Below are positions 1-10,396 of a DNA stretch of 64,000 nucleotides, piece after piece. The translations under genes were made by a program, and so were the position numbers. Every line of letters begins with the position of its first letter. Within the stretch, counting starts at the first letter, position 1. The DNA comes from Laburnicola sp. R22_1. Its lineage: Eukaryota > Ascomycota > Dothideomycetes > Pleosporales > Didymosphaeriaceae. A model generated the notes under the pieces. It had not been told where the DNA came from. It saw only the letters and a program-made list of their open reading frames with translations, and made no database searches. The stretch is from the NCBI GenBank assembly GCA_014281115.1, contig JACONQ010000003.1, positions 186,001-250,000 of the forward strand, written 5' to 3'.

Positions 1-394
1 TCTTCGAAGCTTGGAACATGTGCAATCGCAATTAATTCATGACCAGCGCGACAAGGATCACAAGGGTACGAAGGTCGCTCTCCAACCCTGGGCACTCGTG
101 ATCTGATGCGAATCCCTGCTGTTTGCGAGATGTGGCGCCGCTTGCTGGCAATTGCCTAGGCACGCGCATCTTCACGTGCAGCTAAGCTTTGCGCGAACCC
201 CTGGCCCCTTCCGGTAGCCGGCGCCTGCGCACGTTCTGACGGCGCGAGGCCGACGTGGGCCACGATCCATCAATCGCGACGCTTCATGCAATTATCCCCC
301 CCCGCACTGCTTCACTGCATATGGCCGAGCCGTTGCCACTATAAATCCCCCGGACCCCTCCATGTCTCTCCCAGCGCCCGCCACCCATCCCACC
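1..394. other. Intergenic / upstream region of the phosphotransferase gene
   Basis: No coding segment is supported. The right end holds the promoter of the next gene, with a TATA box at 340-346. I see nothing else. Confidence 0.6.
340..346 (+). promoter_or_regulatory. TATA box of the phosphotransferase gene
   Basis: TATAAAT lies 55 bp before the chosen ATG at 395 and is followed by a C-rich leader. The spacing suits a fungal core promoter. Confidence 0.55.
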
Positions 395-1759
395 ATGCCG
401 CCGAGCAAAGGTACGCCCCTGTCGCATGCAGAGAAGGCTTGCTAACGTCATGGGCCGGCAGAGACTGCGCAGCATGAGTGCGTCTCCGAAGACGCGCTGC
501 AGCACCTCAAGACGTACAAGTACTCGAGCGTCGACAAGTCCTTCATATCGCGCTACATCCTGAAGCACTACGTACGGGCTCGGCCCCTCCACAACTGCGT
601 TGCGAGCACCGCTGATAGATGCGCAGTGGAATGGATTTGTTGAATTATTACCCATGTGGCTCGCGCCCAATCTGGTCACACTGTTGGGCTTCTTCTTCAT
701 ATTAGGAAACGTAGCGTTGCTGGAGATCTACATACCGGATCTGGTCGGCCCGGTGAGCACCGAGTGAGCAGCAAGGCCCTGCAGCTTGACTGACCGAAGA
801 TATGCGTAGGCACCGTCATGGGTGTATTATAGCTTCGCCTTCGGGTTGTGGATGTGAGTTTGCAGGTACTCCATGCTCGGGCGCTTATGCTGACCGAGAA
901 GGTACTCCACCATGGACAATGTAGACGGCAAACAGGCGCGCCGCACGGGAACGTCGAGCCCGCTCGGCGAGCTGTTTGAGTACGTGAAAGCCAGCCCAAT
1001 GCGACCATGCCGAATAACTGATCCGTGATAGCCACGGGATCGACTCGTTGAACTGCACACTGGCAAGTCTTCTGGAAACAGCAGCGGTGGGATATGGAAG
1101 CGGCAAGATCGGTGCATTCACCGCCCTGATTCCAGTGCTGCCCATGTTCTTCTCGACGTGGGAGACATACCATACCCATACCCTCTATCTCGGTTACTTC
1201 AATGGACCCACAGGTAAGAGGCATTCTCTCTTAGGAAGAGTGTCGTAATAATCCTTCATAGAGGGCCTCATCCTCGCTTGCACCTTCATGTGCTTGTCTG
1301 GTTACTTCGGACCCCAGATCTGGTCGACACCTCTCGTCACGTAACTCATTCATCCTGAAGGACAACCACCTCGTGCTCTACTGTCTAACCATGTCCCTCG
1401 TGTTCGGACGCATGACGACCAAGATCATCCTTGCTCATCTCACCCGTCAGCCGTTCCCGTACTGGACCATCATGCTGGCGCCGATGATCGGCGGCGCCAT
1501 GCTAGTCAACCACCCCTACTTCACCATCACGGGCACCACTTTCGGCCCCATCTCTGCAAGTGTTGAACTGTGGTACCTTCGTGGTTATTTTGTGTTCGCC
1601 GCCGTGGTATATGTGCGATGGGCGCTTCTCGTCATCTCAAGCATCTGCAACTATCTGGGCATCAATTGCCTCACCATCCCCAACCGGCCGACGAACGAAA
1701 AAGTGCGCTCGAACGGCGCGGCGAACGGGTTCCGTCCTGATAAAGGGCGCATGGATTGA
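395..1759 (+). pseudogene. CPT1: Choline/ethanolamine phosphotransferase (CPT1/EPT1-like) with internal deletion and frameshift
   Basis: The enzyme transfers phosphocholine or phosphoethanolamine from the CDP-alcohol to diacylglycerol in the ER/Golgi membrane (Kennedy pathway). Exons read as 395-410, 462-571, 627-752, 810-853, 902-979, 1032-1213 and 1262-1341, all in phase. The CDP-alcohol phosphatidyltransferase signature DG-x2-AR-x8-G-x3-D-x3-D is complete across exons 5-6 (DGKQAR...GELFDHGID). Hydrophobic segments flank it. After STPLVT the frame hits TAA at 1342-1344, about residue 212. The conserved C-terminal part (LVLYCLTMS, FGRMTTKIILAHLTRQPFPYW) resumes at once in another frame and runs to 1759. 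Family members have roughly 55-90 extra residues here, including membrane helices, and there is no room for an intron. So it is either a deleted gene or an assembly gap. Substrate preference (choline or ethanolamine) cannot be told. Confidence 0.8.
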
Positions 1760-2762
1760 GCAGTGAGACCGATGGAGAGGTTGAGTCTCTTTTGGCACAG
1801 CGTGTGATGATTTGATTTCTGAAACGAAGCGATTTGTACATTCTTTGGACATGCTTTGTTTGTCCGCATCAGCATCTAGGTAGGGAGGGTGCGTGATAGA
1901 TTCTTAGACGTAGTTTTAGCTTCGTTGCACTGAAGTATCCATGTAGTTATTAATGTCTAATTGGGACGAGATACGAGGCTTCGTGAGACTGCTTTGGCTG
2001 ATTAAACATGGTGCTTGTGGATTCTTACTTGCTTCTGTGGATGTGTTGTCGATGTCGCTGCATCGCTTAGTCAGCGTAACCCTCGAACGTTGGAAAACGA
2101 AATCTCACGTGATCTTCGCTTCGCCCAGGCGAGCCCGTAGTTGCTAGGAGCTCAAGGCACGAAGCTCGCTCGCCGTGTCTTCCAGCTTTTCTTAGCACTA
2201 AAATAATTTGAGCTCATAATAAAACTGTTGTAAATATTAAATTCCTCTTTGTCTATACTTAGCGCAAGCCTTGAGTAATATATCAAATACCTTGCTGCCT
2301 TAGGTACCCGATCCTCCGTGTACATACCCACCACAATCTGTCGCCTCCAAACCACAACCCGGATCCAAAACCGGATCTGAACCTCGTACATCCATCTCCT
2401 CTTCGTCGGAGCGTCAATTGAGAGCGTACGAGAGGATCTTATCGCCCCCACCACCACAACGCCTTCGGAATGAATAAGCACAACACACCATTTTATTCGC
2501 CTGTATACAACCCTACTATCCCAAATCAGGTCCATGAAAGTCTTCCCCAGTCTTCTCCAATCTCTGCCCCGAGAGCACCCCAACAGCATCATGCATGAGC
2601 GGGTGAGCGCCCGCCTAAAAATATCCAAGCTAAGCGGCGATCGACAGACAGGCGATCAGAGGGAAACATACACTACGGCGATCCTTCTGTGTATAAATTG
2701 TCATGCGTCCCCGCTGGTTCTCCAAGACTTCCAGGTCGAGAAGCGATTGAGATCAAGACAAG
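1760..2762. other. Intergenic region
   Basis: About 1 kb between two plus-strand genes. Minus-strand frames exist here (2152-2628) but show no recognisable motif. A TATA box for the next gene lies at 2692-2698. I see no repeat or RNA gene. Confidence 0.5.
2692..2698 (+). promoter_or_regulatory. TATA box of the GH105-like gene
   Basis: TATAAAT lies 71 bp before the ATG at 2763. Confidence 0.5.
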
Positions 2763-3919
2763 ATGGTTTCGGCAGAATTGATTGGCGCTGTGCTGCAGAA
2801 GGCTGTGCAAGTCGCCACGCACTCGTGGGAATACGGCACCGTCGCCGAAGCCCTTCTCGAATGGAACAATGCCTCGCTTTCCATATGGAACAACCCGTTT
2901 CCGAAGGGCTCGATACCGACCTTGGACGTTGAGGATGTCTCCGCTTTGACTTATATCAAGCCGTTCATTCGGACAGACAATACGACGCTGGTAGATGGCG
3001 ATGGTGAGCCTCCATATGTCACTTCTACAAACCATACACCCGCAACCTACCCAACACCAACTGACGGCTTCCAGGCTCAGCCGGCGACCCAGCCGCCCTC
3101 GGCATCCCCGCCCTTCTAATCGGAAAAACCTCAAACGAATACTGGGACGCAGCCACCCGCCAGTCGCAACACCTCCTCAACTCCGTCCCCCGCTGGCCCA
3201 ACGGCGCCATCTCCCACCGCGAAAGCGTCGCCGAGCTCTGGGCCGACTTCATCTACATGGTACCCCCCTTCCTCGCCTACCACGCCGTCGCCACCTCCAA
3301 CCTCGCCCTCCTCAAAGAATCCGCCCACCAAGCGAAATACTACCACGACGTCCTCGTCCAACCCTCCGGCACCTGCATGCACATCACCGGGCCCGAAGTC
3401 CAAGACTACGAGCTGTGGAGCACGGGCAACGGCTGGGCGGCAGCGGGCATGGCGCGCGTGCTCGCGACGCTGAAAAAGTCGCCAAAGTATTCGTCGCACA
3501 CGCGCGCCGAGCAAGAGTCTCTCATCACTATGATTAAACAAATCCTCGGCGGCGTCATGGCGCTTGATACGCACCCTTCAGGCCTGCTCCGCAACTACCT
3601 CAACGACACGACGTGGTTCGGCGAAATCGCTGGCACGAGCATCCTCGCTGCTACGGCGCTGCGCGTCGCGGTGCTGGAGCCCGCCGTGTTTGGGAAAAAG
3701 TATACGAGGTGGGCGGTGGAGAAGATGGGGGTTGTGGATTCGTGTATTGAGGCGGGGGAGGGGCCGGATAGGGGGGTGGTGAGGCCGGCGGTTAATCCGT
3801 TGAATTGGTGGGATAGGGTGCCGTATGTGGGGGGGAGTCCGGAGGGGCAGAGCTTTGTGGTGCTTTTGCATGCTGCGTTTCGGGATTGGAAGGGGGGGAG
3901 GGGGCATAGGGGTGGGTAG
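2763..3919 (+). CDS. GH105-like six-hairpin glycosidase (unsaturated rhamnogalacturonyl hydrolase family)
   Basis: Two exons, 2763-3003 and 3075-3919, encode 361 aa; the intron is 71 nt with GTGAGC/CCAG ends. The segments WPNGAISHRESVAELWAD, FIYMVPPFLAYHAV and ELWSTGNGWAAAGMARVLATL match the conserved core of fungal GH105-like (alpha/alpha)6-barrel proteins. The Asp in LWADFIYM sits where GH105 enzymes carry the catalytic acid. Family members cleave unsaturated galacturonyl or glucuronyl ends of pectin fragments. No signal peptide is evident, so the protein may be intracellular or the true start may lie upstream. The coding strand is C-rich to about 3420 and becomes very G-rich after 3680. 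Fold assignment is fairly safe; the substrate is inferred. Confidence 0.75.
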
Positions 3920-4384
3920 GTGGGGGCGCGAGGTGGTGTGAGTTTCTCCTAGAGGGGTAGAGGGGTAGAGGAGTGGGGAGATGTGATGTTTAGGTATTTT
4001 CTGAGCGACGGTAGGGTCTTGAGTTAGGTACCGGCTGCCCGGCAGGCAGGCAGTCTTCTACCCATATCCCCTTCCACAGCGCCGATTCCACGTGCTGCCT
4101 TTCCACATATCTCTACGCAAGCCTTCCCTTCTCATAATAGAACTTTCATGAAAATCTACGTTACAGAGAATCAGAGCGTTTATCCCACCTGATAGGTCAT
4201 AATCACCATACATAGCCGTCACAGACTCGATCGACCAATTCGTATTCATGTTGAATGAGCGAATGCACGTGTTAAAGCTACAAAAAACTTCTAACTCAAA
4301 GATAGCGCCTCCGAATACGAAACAGACAAGATCTTGCCTCTAGGAAGGGGACAAATTATCCCATTGCCAGTGTTCCCCTACCAT
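3920..4384. other. Intergenic region between convergent genes
   Basis: About 465 bp between converging genes, presumably 3' UTRs. No feature is recognised apart from short G-rich runs just after the upstream stop. Confidence 0.5.
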
Positions 4385-5155
4385 CTATACAGAAATCTTG
4401 ACGACGCTAGCACAAGGTCTGTAATCAAGAAGCTTTGAAAGAGTTCTAGCCCCGGTTTCGCCTGCCGCGAGCAGAAGCTCCTTGTCCCGTGAATTCCAAC
4501 TCATGTATAGACTAGCACCACCATCTAGATTCAGAACTTGTTTTGCTTTCGCAATGCTCATGCCGCGCTGAAAGTCATCCAAAAAGGCCTTAATAAGTTC
4601 CCGCATGCGATTCATGTCTATTCCCATTTTCCTTGTCCTAGCCGTGTACGCAAAGACGTATTTGTTGTTCCCCAAAGTGACAATGACGATACGCTCGTTG
4701 GGCTGATTTGAGGTTGCAATACCACTAGGGCGTTCTGTGTATTGGGTCCTCCTGCCCCGGCTGTTGAGGTACTTGAGCTCTGGTTGCGATAGATGCAGTT
4801 GGCGGGAGAGCTCTGGTCCGCTGTGCAGAAACGAACCATTATTGCCCCCCAGTCTGGCGAAATACGCCGCATGAGCCTGAGGGAGGGGGTTGGAGAACTT
4901 GGCAGGGGCATGACTGATTGGGCCTACTGTGTAATGGGCATAGTCTGGTGCATGGAAAGGTGTGCCGTTAATTTCAAATCGCATATTAGTCTCGCCTTTC
5001 TGGATGTAGAAACCGCTGTTAATAAGTAGGTAATAACCCGCCCCCTTCGCGTTATCCCTGGGGTCGGCATAGCGGGATTTATCCCCCAGGATCAATATCT
5101 CTGCATGTTGCACGTGGACAATGTTGAGTCTGCCGTCTTTGTTTATGTCGTCCAT
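4385..5155 (-). CDS. Phosphodiester glycosidase (NAGPA/DUF2233)-like protein
   Basis: A 256-aa ORF without its own signal peptide. Two stretches resemble NAGPA-type domains: INSGFYIQKGE near residues 45-55, comparable to the family's N-G-F motif, and VLNLDGGASLYMSW near residues 205-220, comparable to the LNLDGGGS motif. In mammals the family removes GlcNAc from lysosomal mannose-6-phosphate tags; bacterial and fungal members have varied phosphodiester substrates. The start begins only 63 bp downstream of the stop of the secreted Lys-rich ORF on the same strand. The two may be exons of one gene, in which case the upstream ORF would supply the secretion signal. The ATG at 5155 is therefore uncertain. 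Family call is moderate; function is inferred. Confidence 0.5.
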   Translation of the reverse strand: MDDINKDGRLNIVHVQHAEILILGDKSRYADPRDNAKGAGYYLLINSGFYIQKGETNMRFEINGTPFHAPDYAHYTVGPISHAPAKFSNPLPQAHAAYFARLGGNNGSFLHSGPELSRQLHLSQPELKYLNSRGRRTQYTERPSGIATSNQPNERIVIVTLGNNKYVFAYTARTRKMGIDMNRMRELIKAFLDDFQRGMSIAKAKQVLNLDGGASLYMSWNSRDKELLLAAGETGARTLSKLLDYRPCASVVKISV

Positions 5156-5218
5156 TAAACGCCTAGCTAGCGGACTTTTTGTAATTGTGTTTTGCCAGCT
5201 GGTACTTGCCTGGAACTT

Positions 5219-6220
5219 CTAGTGCTTGACTTTCTGATGCAACGCCTTTACTTCGTTGTATAAAGTGCGATCTACGCAGTCAGGCGCTGATGCTGGGTCC
5301 TTCCCTTTTCCTGGGCTGGAGCCCTGGGATAAGCCTCCTGCACTCGGCCGAGGTGAGCCTAAGCTGGCTCTACGCAGTATTCTTGGAAGATAATCGTTGA
5401 GGAGGTCGCGGGTAGTTTTCTTGGGGTTTGTTCCAGTCTTGGCCTGCGTATCCTTCCCAGTTTTGCCCTTGCCCTTCGCGCTGGGGAGCTTACAGGCTTT
5501 CGTCTTCGTCTTCGCCTTCTTCTTTTTCTTCTTCTTTTTCTTCTTCTTGTCCTTCTTCTTTGACTTGGTCTTGTTCCCCTTGCCCTTAGTCTTCGATTTG
5601 GCCTTTGGCTTAGTCCCCTTCTTGGTCCTGGATGCACCCTTCGTTCTGCCCCTTTTTGCAATTCTCCGGAGCTCGAGAGCCGAATCTTCAAGATTGTCGT
5701 CGTCTTCCTCCCCTCCTGCATTTTTCTCCTCCGTCTCCGCCAAACCATCTTCCCAATCCAAGCCATCGTCACCCACAGCCATACTCCGTGCTTGAAGACC
5801 ACCCTCCCCGTCTAATTCGAAATCCGGCTCGTCTGGCACGTATATCTCATATACCGTGCCATCAGTCACCGCCGTGCCCGTTTGGACGCGGTCAATGACA
5901 ATGCATTTTTCCACAATGCTCTTGAGATGCCCGATGCAAGTCGCAATATCTGAAGAATCTCCATGTGCCCCGGGGGTAATAGCCAACGCGACTAGTCCAC
6001 AAGGTTTATCGAGGACTGCCCCAGGTACTCTGGCAGCACAGGCTAGTTCGATGCAGGCCTTGACTTCCTCCGCAAGTGAAGCTGTGTCCTCGATGGCCGT
6101 GCTAAGGTCGGTAACACTACCTACATGGCGCGATGTGGCGTCGCAAATAACACTGGCAAATGCACCTGGAGCCTCAAGGCTGAGAAAAATTCCCAGGGCG
6201 GAGAGAAAAGTTGACCGCAT
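5219..6220 (-). CDS. Secreted protein with acidic middle and extreme Lys-rich tract
   Basis: A 333-aa ORF. It starts with a classic signal peptide (MRSTFLSALGIFLSLEAPGAFA, with likely cleavage near ASV). A Cys-containing region of about 120 residues follows (C at about 26, 56, 60, 74, 98 and 109). Next come an acidic stretch (GEEDDDNLED) and a Lys/Gly/Thr-rich region (about 190-270) with an unbroken run of Lys around residues 225-235, and a short C-terminal tail with another Cys. No known family is recognised. The basic tract could bind polyanions such as nucleic acid or pectin, or act as a nuclear signal; that is speculation. It lies directly upstream of the NAGPA-like ORF on the same strand. 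Confidence 0.6.
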   Translation of the reverse strand: MRSTFLSALGIFLSLEAPGAFASVICDATSRHVGSVTDLSTAIEDTASLAEEVKACIELACAARVPGAVLDKPCGLVALAITPGAHGDSSDIATCIGHLKSIVEKCIVIDRVQTGTAVTDGTVYEIYVPDEPDFELDGEGGLQARSMAVGDDGLDWEDGLAETEEKNAGGEEDDDNLEDSALELRRIAKRGRTKGASRTKKGTKPKAKSKTKGKGNKTKSKKKDKKKKKKKKKKKAKTKTKACKLPSAKGKGKTGKDTQAKTGTNPKKTTRDLLNDYLPRILRRASLGSPRPSAGGLSQGSSPGKGKDPASAPDCVDRTLYNEVKALHQKVKH

Positions 6221-7077
6221 CGCGGAGATGGGTTACCGCTGTGGGCATGAAGTGTACAGACGTCAATGAACGACAGGAATAAGAAAGCGTAAAAGAGTGT
6301 GCGCCTGTATCGAACAGGAATCGAGAGAAAAAAAAGAATAGAAAAAAAAAGACTGCTTGAAAGGACAGAAATGAATGAATGAGCTGCCTGATCAATGAGG
6401 GTCGAGTTGTTCCGGCCCTACATTTGTATAACAACCAAGTGAACATCCATAATCCCATAAATAAGGTCCGCCACAGCCTGAGCTTGTGCGCAGCATCCTT
6501 TGCTGTGCTGTCGGACTTTGCATGCGCTACCTTAGTAGGTAAGCGTTACCTACAAAACGGTCACTTGAGGTTCTTCCTGCCAATTTTTTTTGCCTTAATT
6601 GGATACATGCAACTTCACAAGTCGATCTTTTTGTCCGTAGTCCCTGTTTGAAGGCTTCCTCTACGACTCGTGCTGTGCTGGATTTGGTCAGTACCAGTGT
6701 GAACTTGTATCCACAAATCGCGCCTGTCCGAAGGCGAGGCTGCCAGCCTCTAGCGAAAAAATATTCTCCGAGGGGCTAAGGAAATATTGTCCGGGCCTAG
6801 GGCCTCCTAGCAAATCTTGAGCTCCTATGCGGATCCTTTGTAGCTTAACTCTCGTGACATCGAACCGCAGTTGCGGAATTTCGGGATTGGATGAAACACG
6901 GCACGAATCGCGTAGTGGGGGCGGCTAGGACCAAAAGTAGTTAAAGCCCGATCCTTGGCAAGCTTCTTAGTAAGGCAGACTAAGACAAATCGCCCCAGAC
7001 ACAAAGGTAATCGCAACGTGAAGCGACCACTCTTCCATCGCCGCACTCTTGTGCCGTCGTCTTTCGCTCCAGATACC
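6221..7077. other. Intergenic region between divergent genes
   Basis: About 850 bp between a minus-strand and a plus-strand gene. A-rich runs at 6325-6350 lie just upstream of the secreted-protein start. No other element is recognised. Confidence 0.5.
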
Positions 7078-8312
7078 ATGTCAGCGACTACGTTCACGCC
7101 GTTCCCACGCCTCAGCCAAGAGTTGAGGGATATGATATGGTCAACTGCTGCTGCCATCCAGTTCCGACAGGTGAGTCGCAACCAGTACCATTTCGGGTGA
7201 AAATTGGACTCTTATCACTTAGATCGTTGAATAATACATTGGTGAATATTCGTTGACAACAGTGTAGTAAGCATGATTCGTTCTGCTGCGCAGTATCATT
7301 TCTCGACCCTCCAAGATCTGACATTCATCGTTGTACTTTAGCTTCGCTGATAACCTGCCTCCACCATCCGAGTGGGACTACTATGGCGACGAGTGGGTTG
7401 TGCGTCGCCGACAGGCATTCGTCGGGTACCACAACTTTCCCTCCGAGACTCCCAGGCCGCTGAAAGTGTGGGTCCGAGGATCTTTCAACGGACCCAAGAT
7501 GCGCCTTCTCATGAATGAGAATGAGTTCCAAGCACTGATCAGCTGCCTTCCCATGTCAGCCGTCTCGCACGAAGCGCGCTATCATGCTTCACGTTTCTGT
7601 CGCGATAAAATCAAGATCCTGGATCTAAATTACAGCACTAACATACCAAAAGACGACCACGATACCGAGACGCAGCAAATCCAGGAACCCATATCAGTGC
7701 AGCCTACGACCCTAGTGGTGACCAAAAACCGATACGAATGCCCAGAGCGATCCGTCGACCTCGAATCCGCGGGGCAGCTTGTCAGTATCATCAACCACGT
7801 GTTCGGCAACTGCGTCGAGCACCTCGTTTTAAATCTCTGGGGTGAGGCTATAGACGACCTGGAAAAGATATACTGGCCACACACTGCGCAGACTTGGGGT
7901 AAAGTGTACGCATCATGCCCTCTTAGTCACTACAAGAAGCTAATCTATACACAGCGATTTCGTCGCAATCACTGACCCGGACCACGACCCGTCCGTCGTC
8001 TTCATGACACGAGATCGTAAATTCCATGCAACTACGGAGTTATGGGATGAGAAATGGGATGAAATGCACCACCTGGCCTGGAATCTCTCCAAGTTCCACG
8101 AAGTCCTCGACGTTGCGGAAAAGCTGCCGCGGCTGCAGAAAATCGACGTGGAGATCCACACTTTGTGGTGGGAAGACGAGTTAGTAACGCGGATTAATTC
8201 TAAGCTGGAGAATGGAGCACTCTCGGTCAACTGGAACGACGTAGAACGCGGCTTTATGCACCTGCTTGGAAATAGCTTTCCGACAATCCCGGCACTATCG
8301 GATGAGGAATGA
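7078..8312 (+). CDS. 2EXR-domain-like protein (5' exon junction unresolved)
   Basis: The first exon (7078-7170) encodes MSATTFTPFPRLSQELRDMIW, the typical start of fungal 2EXR domains (F-x-x-FPRLPxELRxxIW). A strong donor GTGAGT follows. The body continues in 7342-7905 and 7955-8312; the second intron (7906-7954, GTACGC...ACACAG) joins phase 2 correctly and gives VDFVAITDPD. The first exon ends in phase 0, whereas the obvious acceptor at 7340-7341 needs phase 2, so either a micro-exon is missed or the 5' part is broken. The body ends with acidic LSDEE. 2EXR proteins are common in Pezizomycotina, and their function is unknown. Confidence 0.55.
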
Positions 8313-9607
8313 AATGCTCTGTCGTTATACATGCGGCAGCACAGTGCGGAAAAATCATCATTGGGGAAAAACCCACAAAGACTCCGTTTTGAGAATCGCC
8401 CTATCTGTATCCCACTCGCAAACGCGTTCAACTGCGCGACTTAATTCCGTGAATGTTGTCCGAACCCGAAACACCACCCTCGTCCCCCCTCACCTACAGT
8501 ACTAGGACAAAAGTTGAGTGCACTGTGCTACCCCAGAATGAGCGATACAAAGGTCAACTGGACTCAAATTTTTGTCCAGTAGCCGTATATCGGCGTCCCA
8601 ACCACCAGCTCCAGGCTCCAGCACAGCAACCCAATTGATAGCCAAAATACCTTATTCCATTTATTTGTCCCCCGTAGCCTCCATCCCACGACCCGACTGC
8701 GTTATGATTCATCTCAATTAAGCGAGCCCCCAAGCACCCGGGATCCGGACTTCCCAACTGACTCTCCATTCTGTCGATCCTGAGGGAAAAATTTAACCAC
8801 ACAATGACACACCTGCAAGCGCGGTAGAAACCATATTGTATTATATCAATCTTCTACCCAGCGCCGGGCAAGAAGGTTGAATAGAGAAGAAAGGCAACAC
8901 CCTCGAGAACAGGATGCTACCTGATGTTCGAATGTTGTAAGGGGAAAATTTTCTAGCAAAGGATGCGCGTTAGGGATTTGGAGCCGCTGTGTTGGGATGG
9001 GCATGACACGTGGTACGCGAACTGCGTCTCTACCCTGGGCCTTTGTAGCGGTTTTATCGTTGGAATTTGTCAGGAGGGGCTGTGGAGAATAAAGCGGCTT
9101 GGCATGTCCATGTAGGTCGTACGGGAAGGTTTAATTTCTTTGACTGAAAGTTTCCGTGCGCTTTGCAGGGGATTACCTACATATGCTGAGTCTGGTACGC
9201 CGTGTGCGGTAGATAACAATGAGACGATGCTATCTAAATAGGTGATCCTCGAGGAAACGACTGTTTTTGTTACGCTTAGCTCTCTATTTTGTTCGTGTGC
9301 ACGGTGACTATATAAAAGAGTTTGAAACGCTCTCACATGCACAGGTAGCCAAGTCGCATAGACATCTTTCCATAACGTATATCAGATATGCTTAGAGTCA
9401 CCAGATTTGCAGCCATCCATGTGAAAGCACCATGCGCCCATGAGAGAACTATGCCATCCAGAACAGCCGAGTATCATTCCAGCACAATGTTTCCCACCCC
9501 CACCATATAAAGACCCTTACTATTTCCCCCTCAAACTCCATCCCCTCTACATAAACTCACCCTCGACCCTCAACATTTACTCAATCCCAATCAACAACTC
9601 TCCTCAA
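8313..9607. other. Intergenic region with promoter of the next gene
   Basis: No supported gene in about 1.3 kb. A TATA box at 9506-9512 serves the following gene. A C-rich leader spans 9490-9600. Confidence 0.5.
9506..9512 (+). promoter_or_regulatory. TATA box of LRLPPE-family gene 1
   Basis: TATAAAG lies about 100 bp before the ATG at 9608. Confidence 0.5.
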
Positions 9608-10396
9608 ATGGCAGCTCCCACTCCCCCAGCCGCCCCGACGGCTCCGTCGCCCCAAGACGGTCTCCAAGCGTCCGAACGCAACCACCAACCCTCCCCACTC
9701 CTCCGCCTCCCCCCGGAGCTCTGCAACAAAATCTACGCCTACGCCCTAGGCGGCCACTCCTTCAAGTTCACCTCCCCATCCTCGTTCAAGCCCGGACACG
9801 GACACGACATCACCACCATAACCGGCGAAACGAGCCTGGTGCCCAACCGAGCCGGGCCTTTGCCCCCGCCCAAGCCGCACAACGTCTTCGCCCTGCTGTC
9901 CACAAACCGCCAAATCCACGCCGAGACACGCCTCCTCCCCATGTCGCTAAACGCCTTCGGAATCCTCTACTCCTGGCCCGACCTCGCAGCCTTCACGCAA
10001 ACCCCGCAGGCAGAGCACGTCGCAACGCTCGCTTTCTACCTCTCGGGCACCGTCGGCGGCGTCATCAGGGGCGTGCAGCATCCCTCCAGCATCTCGGAAT
10101 GTCCCACTGATCTGCGCGGGTTCGACTTCGCGGGCAAGTTGCCGGCGCTGCGGCGCTTCGTGCTGGGGTTTCATGGTATGGATTTGACGGCGTTGGAGGA
10201 GCATCGTAGCTCTGGAGCGGCGCATGAAGTAGCGCCCTTTGTTGCGTTGGCGGAGAAGGTGGCTGGTGAGATTGTGGGCGTGGGCGCGAAGGAGCGTGGT
10301 GTGGAGGTTAAGTTTGACTTGACGGTTACGACGTATGATGAGGAGACGATGGTGTTTGAGAAGGCGTGGGGCGCTAGTCGGACGCTCGAGGTGTGA
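9608..10396 (+). CDS. LRLPPE-family protein 1 (F-box/2EXR-like, intronless)
   Basis: A 262-aa protein. The Pro/Ala-rich leader (about 1-35) is followed by the family motif PLLRLPPELCNKIYAYALGG (about 37-56). A second family motif, VFALLSTNRQIHAETRLLPM, lies near residue 100 and is followed by SLNAFGIL. The same two blocks recur in the genes at 30841, 32377, 34455 and 48125. The first block resembles an F-box-like helix pair (LPPELxNKIY), so an adaptor role in protein turnover is possible, but no Skp1-binding evidence exists here. I chose the ATG at 9608 because it gives a compact leader after the TATA box; an upstream in-frame start at 9440 would include that box. Unlike its paralogues, this copy lacks the phase-2 intron. 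The coding strand is C-rich to about 10130, then G-rich. Confidence 0.7.
   Translation: MAAPTPPAAPTAPSPQDGLQASERNHQPSPLLRLPPELCNKIYAYALGGHSFKFTSPSSFKPGHGHDITTITGETSLVPNRAGPLPPPKPHNVFALLSTNRQIHAETRLLPMSLNAFGILYSWPDLAAFTQTPQAEHVATLAFYLSGTVGGVIRGVQHPSSISECPTDLRGFDFAGKLPALRRFVLGFHGMDLTALEEHRSSGAAHEVAPFVALAEKVAGEIVGVGAKERGVEVKFDLTVTTYDEETMVFEKAWGASRTLEV

Noticed and set aside
1341..1360. 20-nt intron to rescue the phosphotransferase frame
   Set aside because: Too short for splicing, and its removal still leads to a stop within a few codons.
2152..2628. 158-aa minus-strand ORF
   Set aside because: No known motif and odd composition; it overlaps the likely promoter side of the GH105-like gene.
5397..5795. 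Plus-strand Phe-rich ORF
   Set aside because: Mirror of the Lys codons in the secreted protein (AAG read as CTT/TTC).
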